This document shows, piece after piece, positions 1 to 7,125 of a stretch of DNA of 33,871 bases. Origin of the DNA: Methylobacterium sp. (lineage in GTDB: Bacteria; Pseudomonadota; Alphaproteobacteria; Rhizobiales; Beijerinckiaceae); assembly GCF_019745455.1 (NCBI RefSeq), contig NZ_JAIETD010000029.1, positions 1 to 33,871 on the forward strand, in the 5' to 3' direction. The stretch's first letter is position 1, and every line of letters starts with the position of its first letter. A program made the translations under genes and the position numbers. Below the pieces are notes generated by a model. The model worked only from the letters and a program-made list of their open reading frames with translations, made no database searches and had not been told where the DNA came from.

Positions 1-171
1 CTAGCTGGCAAGGGCGCCGAGCTTCGAGGTTTTTTAACCGTTCCGCTCCGACGGAAAGGGTATATCGTCTCCGTAGTATTGGCCGTGTTCTGCTGCTGCC
101 GGCGATACTTTCCTAGCTGAAAATATTGCTTCGTCGGCGAAAACCTCGACGTTTGGGCTTGTTACGTTCCC

Positions 172-1587
172 CTACATAAAGAAACGGAACTGGTAGATTC
201 CCTTGCCCATTTTGGGCATCCGTTTGATGACCTGCGCCAGCGTCTTGGCATAGCTCATGGTGACGGGAAGCGGGTCGTACAGGGCGTCGTTGTTCCAATT
301 CATTTTGGACAGAGCCAGAACCGCTCGCGCGGTGTCATCCCAGGAGCCGTGGCCAGCATGCCGAACAAGGCGCAGCGGGCGAGGCGTGCCGCGACCGCCT
401 TGAAAATAGGGGCCCCGTCCGAGCCCGTCGACGGCGCCGTGCATCCAGAGGAGCGCGTCTTTGCCGCTAAGTCCGAGTAGGGTACCGCGTTTGACGGGAT
501 ATCCGTCCGCTTGTGCCCTTCTAGGATCATTGCCGTCCTGTTTCCAGCTCGCCGCCTGCCATCCTACGTCTTCAATGACCTGAATTAGGTCAACGTTTTC
601 GCAATGCTTCAGCGCCTCGAAACACCCATCGATCTCGGCTTCCTTGAACTCGGTCGACTTGTGCACCATCACCCGCGTCGGCGACCGCCCGGCGTGCCTG
701 CGGCGGTAAAGGTCGAGCGACCTGGTAATGACTCGGAACATTTCCGTATGTGAAAGAAAGGGGTTCTCGCGCTGTACGTCCATCTCGGCCGTGTCATAGG
801 CGATGAACTCAAGCCCAGCGCCGTCGGCGTCGAATACTTGGCTGCAGCAGGTTACAAACCGCGGCTGATCGGACTCGACTGCGCGCAGCGCGTAGGAGAT
901 GCCGATATAGGCTGTGTCAGGCACGACGTGTGTTAATTTCCAAGGAACGCCGCCGGCCTTAGCGTATAGCGCGAGGCCGATCCGCCACATGACGCTGGCA
1001 CGGCAGGGATAGGACAGCGCGCTCCCCTCGCGCACAATTTGGATCGGAAGCTGTCGGCTGGCGGTGAAAGCTTTGAGCTGATGGTGTAGGTCGAACTCGT
1101 GGGGCCCGTGGAATCCAGCCGCCCATCGTTCGGGTAGGTAAATGAAGAGGACGTCGAAGTCAGCACGGTTAGCATCCAGCAGCTGGATTGCGCGAACGAC
1201 GCGCTCGGCGAGGAGCAGCTCCGGTGCTGCGCTGTCCTTAAGCTCGGCATCGAGACTCACCTCAAGCTCCCGTAGGCAGGGCTTCGCCGCCGGCGCGAGG
1301 TGAGTCTGGAAGACGCCGTTGAAGCTCGTCCATGCAGGCAGATAGTCCTTTCGCTCTCGTGGCTGCGCGGAACGGTTCAGTTCTTTGAGGAAGGCGAACA
1401 GCCGCCTGGACTCACCTGCGGGTGATAGAGTGGCGACGCGGATAGGCGATGGTGTGAAGGCAGTCGAGTATGGACCGAACCGCCCTAGACCGCGCAGCGG
1501 GTGGATGTCCGTATCGCTCGGTCGATCAGGATGGAACAGCAGCTGGGCCTCGGGCAAGCGGACATGCGGCTGGAGCGCTCCAATCAT
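172..1587 (-). CDS. Short prokaryotic Argonaute (MID-PIWI) of a SIR2/Ago defence system
   Basis: A 471-residue protein of the length expected for short Argonautes, which have only MID and PIWI domains. In this family the protein binds a guide nucleic acid and a complementary invader target, then activates a partner effector. The PIWI part is recognised by the first strand 'YIGISYALR', where nuclease-active Argonautes carry Asp in 'GID' and this one has Ser. A later 'VMVHKSTEFKEAEI' stretch is also typical. The DEDX slicer tetrad is therefore not intact, as usual for short Argonautes. The C-terminus is the aromatic 'YQFRFFM'. The ATG overlaps the SIR2-APAZ stop by 4 bp (ATGA), so the two are translationally coupled and presumably form a heterodimer. 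The first 171 bases of the window lie downstream and hold no recognisable gene. Family assignment is firm from sequence plus context; guide preference is inferred. Confidence 0.87.
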   Translation of the reverse strand: MIGALQPHVRLPEAQLLFHPDRPSDTDIHPLRGLGRFGPYSTAFTPSPIRVATLSPAGESRRLFAFLKELNRSAQPRERKDYLPAWTSFNGVFQTHLAPAAKPCLRELEVSLDAELKDSAAPELLLAERVVRAIQLLDANRADFDVLFIYLPERWAAGFHGPHEFDLHHQLKAFTASRQLPIQIVREGSALSYPCRASVMWRIGLALYAKAGGVPWKLTHVVPDTAYIGISYALRAVESDQPRFVTCCSQVFDADGAGLEFIAYDTAEMDVQRENPFLSHTEMFRVITRSLDLYRRRHAGRSPTRVMVHKSTEFKEAEIDGCFEALKHCENVDLIQVIEDVGWQAASWKQDGNDPRRAQADGYPVKRGTLLGLSGKDALLWMHGAVDGLGRGPYFQGGRGTPRPLRLVRHAGHGSWDDTARAVLALSKMNWNNDALYDPLPVTMSYAKTLAQVIKRMPKMGKGIYQFRFFM

Positions 1588-3317
1588 GGTTTTACCGAGT
1601 AGGAGAAAGCGGAGCGCTTATCGAGCGTGTACGCGGCGTCTATGCCGTCGCCGATACGGAGCGCTCGGATGTTCTCGCCAGCGAGCCGACGGGACCAATA
1701 GTCGATGAGCTTGTCCAACACCTGATTATAGCGGCGCACCGTTCGTTCGCGCGCGAAGTCGGACGTGATAGCTGTCGTCCCCTCGTTGGCACCGTCGAAT
1801 ATGATGCGCGGCTCGAACAGCAGCCAAACCCTATCGCTTGCCCAATCCAGGCGGAGGCTGACTCCCTCCCGCCAGGAGATGCTGCGATCCTTGGGGACGC
1901 CGCCACTGATCTGGCCGACGATATGGCGCAAGTCCTGCCACTCTTCGCTCGCCGGATTTTCCGGAGCGAGCAGGTCTCGGGAACCTCGCGGACGGACGTC
2001 CATCGCGCACGTCTGCGCGATCGCGGCGACTAGTGCCCGTCGGAGCAAGCCGCGCTCCTGCGAGTCGTACCGTAGCCGCCGATCCTCAAAGGTTAGAAGT
2101 CCAAAATCGGTGATTTTGAACGGCTCAAATGTTTTTCTGAACGCGTCGTCGCTGCCGAAACCGATGACGCCGGCCTGAGTGCGGGCGACGATCAGGCGAG
2201 CGTCGGCTGCCTCCACGATCCTCTGGACGTCCTTAGCATTACCGACATCGCACACGACCTTCCTGCAGTTAATCGGGTAGGTAACTGCCAGCGCGTTCAT
2301 GCGCAGCACCGGGTAGCCCTTCGTGCCCGCGGGAGCAGGAGCGAATGAGAAGCGGCGCCGCTCCAGAGCCCCAGCACGCAGCTGGGCGGCATCAACTTTT
2401 GGCAGGAGTCTGAGCAGGTCGATCATGGTCTCGTCAAAGTTCTCGATGCGGACGATCCCGCATTCGACATTCGCAGCTGCCGCGCGATCCAACAGACGTG
2501 TCACACGCTCGAAGGGCGGATGCTCGCCTCGGTGCAGCCAAAAGAGGCCGCCCGGGAAGGCACCTGGCTCCGTTAACCCCGCCTCAAGCGCCTCCATGAC
2601 TGAATCGTCGCGACCGCTATAACCAGCAACGACTAGCCCGAAGCGTCGGCACGCATCGATCATCTGCTGGCGGAATTTTGCGTCCTGGTGGCGGAGCTCC
2701 TCACTCGTGTTCTTTAAGCGCCTGGACCGGAAGTCGCCGTGGAGCTTCACCTCGATCGGCCATTGCTGCTCGGATATGAACTCACCGGCGAGAGCGGTGC
2801 CGTCTAGCGATGCCGAGTTAAGCGCGGCAGTCGTGCCGAAGGTGCGCGCGCAAGCGTCGGCGAGCAGATGGTCAAAGTTTGTCGTCCAGGCGATGTTGGT
2901 GTGCTTCGCCTGCATGAGAGCGGCCAAAGCCAGATGCCCCTGGGTCGGCTTCATGCCCCTGATCATGTGCTCGATATAGGTTCGCCGGTCCTGCTCCTGC
3001 GGGTAGGTTGCTTCGAAGAGCGCCGAATATTCGTCCGGAGCTCCGGGCTTCGGCAACGTCTCTGATTCCGCCACGAAGGCATTGAGCAATGCCTGAACCG
3101 CGAGATGGGAAAGATCCTCGACCGATTTCCGCGATGCCTTACGTTGTGTGATGTACAGTTCGCGCTTGAAGCGCCAAATCATGTCCCAAGCAGTCTGGAT
3201 GCCGGCGGACGCCGAAACACCGGCGCCGAGCAACCACATGAGCCTCCCGTTGCGCATCGAGAAGCGCCGCGCGAAATCGTCCAAGGAGATTTCTGTCGTT
3301 ACGCCTGGTTCGTCCAT
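1584..3317 (-). CDS. SIR2-APAZ NADase effector of a SPARSA-type system
   Basis: The N-terminal half is a SIR2 domain with its nucleotide-binding motifs in order. Numbered from the ATG at 3317, these are LLGAG at residues 29-33, TTNFDH at 145-150, VKLHGDF with the probable catalytic His193, and 'VAGYSGRDD' near 225-235. The C-terminal half (about 300 onward) fits an APAZ domain, which in this family replaces the Argonaute N and PAZ regions and docks the short Argonaute. Known relatives degrade NAD+ when the Argonaute senses plasmid or phage nucleic acid, killing the host cell. The start is uncertain: GTG 3383, ATG 3347 and ATG 3317 are in frame, and none has a good ribosome-binding site. I chose 3317 because relatives begin shortly before the 'LDDFARRF' helix. 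ATG 3347 would be coupled to the small ORF ending at 3350. Confidence 0.87.
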   Translation of the reverse strand: MDEPGVTTEISLDDFARRFSMRNGRLMWLLGAGVSASAGIQTAWDMIWRFKRELYITQRKASRKSVEDLSHLAVQALLNAFVAESETLPKPGAPDEYSALFEATYPQEQDRRTYIEHMIRGMKPTQGHLALAALMQAKHTNIAWTTNFDHLLADACARTFGTTAALNSASLDGTALAGEFISEQQWPIEVKLHGDFRSRRLKNTSEELRHQDAKFRQQMIDACRRFGLVVAGYSGRDDSVMEALEAGLTEPGAFPGGLFWLHRGEHPPFERVTRLLDRAAAANVECGIVRIENFDETMIDLLRLLPKVDAAQLRAGALERRRFSFAPAPAGTKGYPVLRMNALAVTYPINCRKVVCDVGNAKDVQRIVEAADARLIVARTQAGVIGFGSDDAFRKTFEPFKITDFGLLTFEDRRLRYDSQERGLLRRALVAAIAQTCAMDVRPRGSRDLLAPENPASEEWQDLRHIVGQISGGVPKDRSISWREGVSLRLDWASDRVWLLFEPRIIFDGANEGTTAITSDFARERTVRRYNQVLDKLIDYWSRRLAGENIRALRIGDGIDAAYTLDKRSAFSYSVKP

Positions 3318-3349
3318 CTGCCGACACCATAAGGGTTGGTAGCGCATGG

Positions 3350-3499
3350 CTAAGGTGTCGAGACAAATGAACTGATCGGCCACTTCAAGCTGCAGGCAAG
3401 GGCTGCCGACACACAGGCAAATAGCAGCAGCCCCACCTCAGGCGCTTTGGCCGGGGGCTTGAGGCGTTGGAAGGTCAGCCAGTCGCAGGGTGAGGCCAT
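3350..3499 (-). CDS. Possible 49-aa membrane protein leading the SIR2/Ago operon
   Basis: This small ORF has an excellent Shine-Dalgarno sequence, GAGGAGG at 3507-3513, seven bases before its ATG. It encodes a basic N-terminal part, one hydrophobic segment ('VGLLLFACVSAALACSL', about residues 22-38) and a short tail. It ends with TAG, two bases before the in-frame SIR2-APAZ ATG at 3347, whose own upstream sequence lacks any ribosome-binding site. Codons mostly end in G or C, as in neighbouring genes. I do not recognise a family. It may be a genuine third component, or a leader whose translation delivers ribosomes to the SIR2 start by reinitiation. It could also be a chance ORF; the ribosome-binding site and stop-start spacing argue against that. 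Confidence 0.45.
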   Translation of the reverse strand: MASPCDWLTFQRLKPPAKAPEVGLLLFACVSAALACSLKWPISSFVSTP

Positions 3500-3585
3500 T
3501 GTCGGTCCTCCTCGCGGCTGCCCGGCACCGGCGTGCAACAGCACGTGTAGCTTGAAGGAGGGGTCACAATTGCCCTGTGTTCGCT

Positions 3586-3632
3586 CAGAAGTCGCCGGAC
3601 CCCAAACTGTCAAGATTGTTCACATAGATCAA
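3586..3632 (-). promoter_or_regulatory. Candidate promoter of the SIR2/Ago operon
   Basis: Reading leftward there is a perfect TTGACA at 3614-3609. The region 16-17 bases further on (ACTTCT or CTTCTG) is a poor -10. Just upstream, 3619-3632 reads TTGATCTATGTGAA on the minus strand, an imperfect FNR/CRP-type palindrome. The promoter lies about 90 bases before the small ORF. Only the -35 hexamer is strong. Confidence 0.3.
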
Positions 3633-4297
3633 AGCAATCGAAATTCTTGGAAGCCGACGTTCTGAGCTTCCGCAAAGGTTCATTTTCTCTCCTTGTCGAT
3701 GCTGCCGTTGCGCGTCATGGTCCGGCTGGCTCAGCTTCCTTATAAGGTATTTGGTGAGCGCGGTAAGCTCGCACGCGCCCAGACGCCCCGAAAGCAGGGT
3801 GAGCCAAGGTCAGCACAATCGGGGGCCTTGGTGACCACTTGTGAGCGCCGGGGACCGCATTGGTGATTGGTTAGGGCGAAGGCACGTTCGAGAGGGTGAC
3901 GCTCGCTTCATCACTGGTCGTATGCTGCATCCTCCGCACAGGCGTGCCGGGCGGTGACACCGCAACGCTGTAGGTTCTAGGCCAGATTGCAGCGCCCGAT
4001 TGCTGCAGAAGCTGGCGACAATCGCCTACATACGCGGCCCCCGGAGGGAATGCTCTCTTCCTCTCTCCGTTGGATCCTACCGGGCATGCGGGGGTGTGCA
4101 GCCGATCGTGATCACGCCTGTCCTCCTGCTTCAGCGCTCCCGGTGCGGAGGTCCGTTGTGCGGAGCTGCTGCACGTGCGCACCGCTTCCCATCGCGCTCA
4201 GCCTGACGCGGCTTCGTCGCCACGCCTGCTCTCTGAAGTTCCTCGTGCTGCCGCGAATAGCCTGCGCCGCCACTCGTACGGTCGGCGAGGAGATCCG
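3633..4297. other. Divergent intergenic region, no supported gene
   Basis: About 660 bases separate the leftward SIR2/Ago operon from the rightward DraG cassette. Open frames here give low-complexity Arg/Ser/Pro-rich products without ribosome-binding sites, so I call none. The region presumably carries both promoters. Confidence 0.5.
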
Positions 4298-4579
4298 ATG
4301 CAGCCTGCCGATCACGAACCACCTTCCCCTTCGCTCGCTTGGCGCATCTTCATCACGCCCGGCATCCTGATCCTCAAGTTCCAGTACTTCTTCCCCAAGG
4401 CCGGTAACGTCTTCGGCTCGGGTCGCCGGGTCGATCATCCCGGCATGCACATCCTCTACGCCGCCGGCTTCTGGCTCTTCGCTACGATCATCCTGGCCGA
4501 GTTCGTGTTCGGTGGCACGCCGCGCCACGCGGCCCCGCCCGCTGCTTCGTCACGCCCCATCACGACGCCCACGCGCTGA
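4298..4579 (+). CDS. Small membrane protein of unknown function, first gene of the DraG cassette
   Basis: This 93-residue protein starts at an ATG preceded by GGCGAGGAG about six bases upstream; longer in-frame starts have no such site. The first hydrophobic stretch is 'FITPGILILKFQYFF' (about residues 17-31). A clear transmembrane segment follows, 'ILYAAGFWLFATIILAEFVF' (about 52-71). The loop between them is polar and contains His and Asp. The tail is Ala/Pro/Ser/Thr-rich. I do not recognise the family. It lies 120 bases before the ADP-ribosylglycohydrolase gene on the same strand, so the two are probably co-transcribed. A membrane link for the hydrolase is possible but is only inference. 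Confidence 0.68.
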   Translation: MQPADHEPPSPSLAWRIFITPGILILKFQYFFPKAGNVFGSGRRVDHPGMHILYAAGFWLFATIILAEFVFGGTPRHAAPPAASSRPITTPTR

Positions 4580-4699
4580 CGTCGATCTGCGGCACAGCGG
4601 AACTGAGCCTTGCTGCCTCGGGCGAGAGTCGACTTCGGTCGCGCCGCGAAGCGCGCCGCCAGTCCATTAATCCTCACCTCACACAGCAAGGACAGCGCC

Positions 4700-5683
4700 A
4701 TGGCAAATCCATCTGCCGACACCACAACAGCTTCGTCAGCGATCACACTCGACCGCGCCCGCGGCGCCTTGCTGGGCCTTGCGGTCGGCGACGCCCTCGG
4801 CGCGACGTTGGAGTTCGAGCCGCGCGACGCGCATCCGCACCACACCGAAATGCTCGGCGGTGGCCCCTACATTCTCGCGCCCGGCCAATGGACTGACGAC
4901 ACCGCGATGGCGCTGGCGCTCGCCGACAGCCTTCTCGCCGCCCGCGAACAAGGCGCTCCAGGTGACTTCAATCCGCGCGACCTTGCCGAACGCTTCGTCG
5001 CCTGGTGGCGCAAGGGCGAGTACTCCTGCACCGGCAGCTGCTTCGACATCGGCATGACAACCGCTGCGGCCCTCGCACGCTTCGAGCAAACCGGCGACCC
5101 CTACGCCGGTTCATCCAATCCTAGGGACGCCGGCAATGGATCCGTGATGCGCGTCGCTCCCGTCGCCCTCTTTGCCTTGGACGATGCCGAGGCCGCTGAC
5201 CGGTCCGCCCGCGATCAAAGCCTTATCACCCACGCTGCGCCCCAGGCTGTCGAAGCCTGCGCCTTCTTCGTCCAACTCCTACGGGCAGCCATTCAAGGTC
5301 AGACGGACGTACTGCGCCCACGCGACTGGGCGGGCGATGCCGCCATTCGAGCCATTGCTACGGGCTCATGGCGCAGTAAGCCACGGTCAGAGATCCGCTC
5401 GACCGGCTTCGTTATCGACACGCTCGAAGCGGCCCTGTGGTCCATCGGCAGCACCGACAGCTTCGAGGATGCCCTGGTGCTGGCTGTCAATCTCGGCGGA
5501 GACGCTGACACGGTCGGCGCTGTCACTGGTCAGCTCGCCGGCGCGCTCTACGGCGCCTGTGCCATCCCCGAGCGCTGGCTCATGCCGCTAGCTTGGCGGG
5601 ACAGGATCGCCGCAACGGCCGACCAGCTCCTGAGCGACAGATCATCGAGGCACGCCCTCGAAGGCGCCTCGCCAGGCTGCTGA
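4700..5683 (+). CDS. ADP-ribosylglycohydrolase (DraG/ARH family)
   Basis: A 327-residue cytoplasmic enzyme near the usual family length of about 300. The start follows AAGGA at 4688-4692. The N-terminal motif 'ARGALLGLAVGDALGA' (about 19-34) opens the fold. The first metal-ligand motif is TDDT at 65-68 in 'GQWTDDTAMALALADSL'. 'GNGSVMRVAPVALF' is the conserved mid-protein motif. The second metal motif is 'GGDADTVGAVTGQLAGA', with Asp268, Asp270 and Thr271. All expected Mg-binding residues are visible, so the enzyme should be active. The family removes ADP-ribose from proteins (Arg, Ser) or nucleic acids, or cleaves related metabolites; the substrate here cannot be read. Nearby SIR2-type NAD+ chemistry makes a link attractive but unproven. 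Confidence 0.92.
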   Translation: MANPSADTTTASSAITLDRARGALLGLAVGDALGATLEFEPRDAHPHHTEMLGGGPYILAPGQWTDDTAMALALADSLLAAREQGAPGDFNPRDLAERFVAWWRKGEYSCTGSCFDIGMTTAAALARFEQTGDPYAGSSNPRDAGNGSVMRVAPVALFALDDAEAADRSARDQSLITHAAPQAVEACAFFVQLLRAAIQGQTDVLRPRDWAGDAAIRAIATGSWRSKPRSEIRSTGFVIDTLEAALWSIGSTDSFEDALVLAVNLGGDADTVGAVTGQLAGALYGACAIPERWLMPLAWRDRIAATADQLLSDRSSRHALEGASPGC

Positions 5684-5740
5684 GGCCCTCATTCTTCGGC
5701 CTATGACCGCCCCGCTATCCTTCCCTTCGTCGAGCTGACC

Positions 5741-6148
5741 ATGTCTGAGCCTATCGGATCCTCCCACCCCGAGCCCAGCGTCGGGATCTTCTGGAGCGTC
5801 CGCGTTGGCAAAAGTCGTGTCCTCGTCACCGACGCCACCGTGCTCTCGCATGCCGAGGCTTACGGAGCAGCTCTCACCCATCCGCGCGGCCATTATGATG
5901 TTTGGGAAGCCTGGCACCGCCTCGGTCCTGCTGGACTCCTGCGGTATGGCCTTCCAGCTGAGATCGCTGACAGCGAGTACGAGGACCATCCGCGCGGGCG
6001 CATCGTCTATGGCACCCAAACCAAGACATCCATCCTTTACACGGATCAGCGCCTGCAAATCCCGGCCTTCCCCCAACGTATCATGACAGCTTTCAGCCTT
6101 CCAACCAAGAAAACTCTTGTACGGTCGGATAGCCATTATCGGAGTTGA
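5741..6148 (+). CDS. Conserved protein of unknown function downstream of DraG
   Basis: A 135-residue soluble protein 57 bases after the DraG stop, same strand. No signal peptide or membrane segment is visible. Features that look conserved are 'GHYDVWEAW' (about 50-58), 'EYEDHPRGRIVY' (about 79-90), 'SILYTDQRLQ' (about 97-106) and a C-terminal 'RSDSHYR'. I have the impression of a widespread alphaproteobacterial family with a 'PRGRVVY...ilYaD..L' core, but no function is known to me. The ribosome-binding site before its ATG is weak (GAGCTGACC), consistent with reading through from draG. It could be a substrate, regulator or accessory factor of the hydrolase. Confidence 0.75.
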   Translation: MSEPIGSSHPEPSVGIFWSVRVGKSRVLVTDATVLSHAEAYGAALTHPRGHYDVWEAWHRLGPAGLLRYGLPAEIADSEYEDHPRGRIVYGTQTKTSILYTDQRLQIPAFPQRIMTAFSLPTKKTLVRSDSHYRS

Positions 6149-6473
6149 AGGGGTCAAAACTCAATCGCTTAAGGCCGACAAACCGCTTTGGGAGGCTTTA
6201 AGATAGGCGGCTTTTGAGTGCACAATTTACAATGCAGCCGTCCATGTTGGAGGTGGAACGTCCGCTTCGGACCGAACGATCAAGGTCCGTTTGCCATGTT
6301 CTCGATTATGGGAAAAATCGTTTGCGCACGGCCGGAGTACCGATTCCGTCGTCGACCGTTGCGTCAGAACATCTCCAAAAATAATTCGCGCTCTTCGTGA
6401 ACCGACTCCGTCACCGCAGCGACCAATGAAGGTCAGAGCCCAAATGACGGCTCGCGGACTTCAGGAGGCAGAC
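6149..6473. other. Intergenic region, no gene seen
   Basis: 325 bases between the DraG cassette and the first His-rich gene. Composition is more mixed and locally A/T-rich (for example 6370-6390). Apart from the ribosome-binding site AGGAGG at 6463-6468 for the next gene, I see nothing I can name. Confidence 0.5.
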
Positions 6474-6737
6474 ATGTTCGGTTCACGTAAGCTCATCCCG
6501 CTTCTCGTCATCGTTGGCATGGGAGCCTTCGGGGCAACGGCTGCATCGGCACATGGCCACACTCATGGTGGTCACGGGCATGGCCATGGCGGCCATGGTC
6601 ATGGTCACGGCCAATGGGGCAATGGTCATGGACACGGCCACTGGGGTCACGCGTCGGTCTATTACGGCGGTCACTGCCATATCCGGCACGGCTACAACCC
6701 TTACGGCGAATTCGTCGTCCGTAGGGTCTGCTACTGA
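6474..6737 (+). CDS. Small exported His/Gly-rich protein
   Basis: An 87-residue protein with a strong ribosome-binding site (AGGAGG, 6463-6468). A Sec signal peptide covers roughly residues 1-24, ending 'ATAASAHG'. The mature part opens with alternating His-Gly runs ('HGHTHGGHGHGHGG' and so on), about 20 histidines in all. It ends with a short Cys-bounded module, 'GGHCHIRHGYNPYGEFVVRRVCY'-type, with two cysteines that could form a disulfide. It is expected in the periplasm or outside, binding Zn, Ni, Cu or Co by simple His clusters. The family is unrecognised beyond 'His-rich'; a metal-buffering role is inferred from composition and from the metal genes in this window. Confidence 0.8.
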   Translation: MFGSRKLIPLLVIVGMGAFGATAASAHGHTHGGHGHGHGGHGHGHGQWGNGHGHGHWGHASVYYGGHCHIRHGYNPYGEFVVRRVCY

Positions 6738-6742
6738 AATCC

Positions 6743-6795
6743 GGTTGGCCATCTTGAGCCCTGACCAACCACCCGTGCCCTCGCTCAGGCACGGG
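6743..6795. terminator. Two hairpins between convergent genes
   Basis: GGTTGG (6743-6748) pairs with CCAACC (6765-6770). CCCGTGCC (6772-6779) pairs perfectly with GGCACGGG (6788-6795) across an 8-base loop. They lie in the 68-base gap between genes ending at 6737 (+) and 6806 (-), the right place for a bidirectional terminator. No long T tract follows. Confidence 0.6.
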
Positions 6796-6805
6796 CGCCC
6801 CGCGT

Positions 6806-7042
6806 TTAGTAACGCTCGCGATAATGGTGATGCCGGCGCTCGACGACACGGTCCGAGACATCGTCATGCCCGCCGTGGTGGCGGCGCGTGACGACGTGGT
6901 CATGACCGCCGTGACGGTATACGTCGACATGCTCGTGTTGGTGACGATGCCGGCGCGGACCGTCTTCGTAATACTGGGCCGAGGAGGCGGCGGGAATCAG
7001 GATAGCCGCTGTCGCGACCAGGGCTGCAAGGCGCGTCTTCAT
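6806..7042 (-). CDS. Small exported His/Arg-rich protein
   Basis: A 78-residue protein with AGAGG upstream of its ATG. The signal peptide is 'MKTRLAALVATAAILIPAASSA', cleaved after Ala22. The mature 56 residues are rich in His, Arg, Asp and Tyr ('RRHRHQHEHVDVYRHGGHDH' and onward) with no cysteine. It converges on the gene ending at 6737. The composition suggests a periplasmic metal-binding or buffering peptide, probably disordered. It is not a recognised family, and it resembles a truncated relic at 20282-20449 only in composition. Confidence 0.75.
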   Translation of the reverse strand: MKTRLAALVATAAILIPAASSAQYYEDGPRRHRHQHEHVDVYRHGGHDHVVTRRHHGGHDDVSDRVVERRHHHYRERY

Positions 7043-7125
7043 TGCTCGAACCTCTTAGGTTGCTCTGATACGAAGACTAGGTCAGCCCCGTTGAACGAAG
7101 CCTGAAGGCGGTGCGAAGCCATCGT

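Noticed and set aside
3871..4182. Overlapping frames in the divergent gap (3871-4182 minus, 3987-4370 plus)
   Set aside because: Low-complexity products, no ribosome-binding sites, and they overlap each other.
4610..4699. Longer N-terminus for the ADP-ribosylglycohydrolase
   Set aside because: The extra 30 residues are Arg/Ala-rich without family match, while AAGGA correctly precedes ATG 4700.
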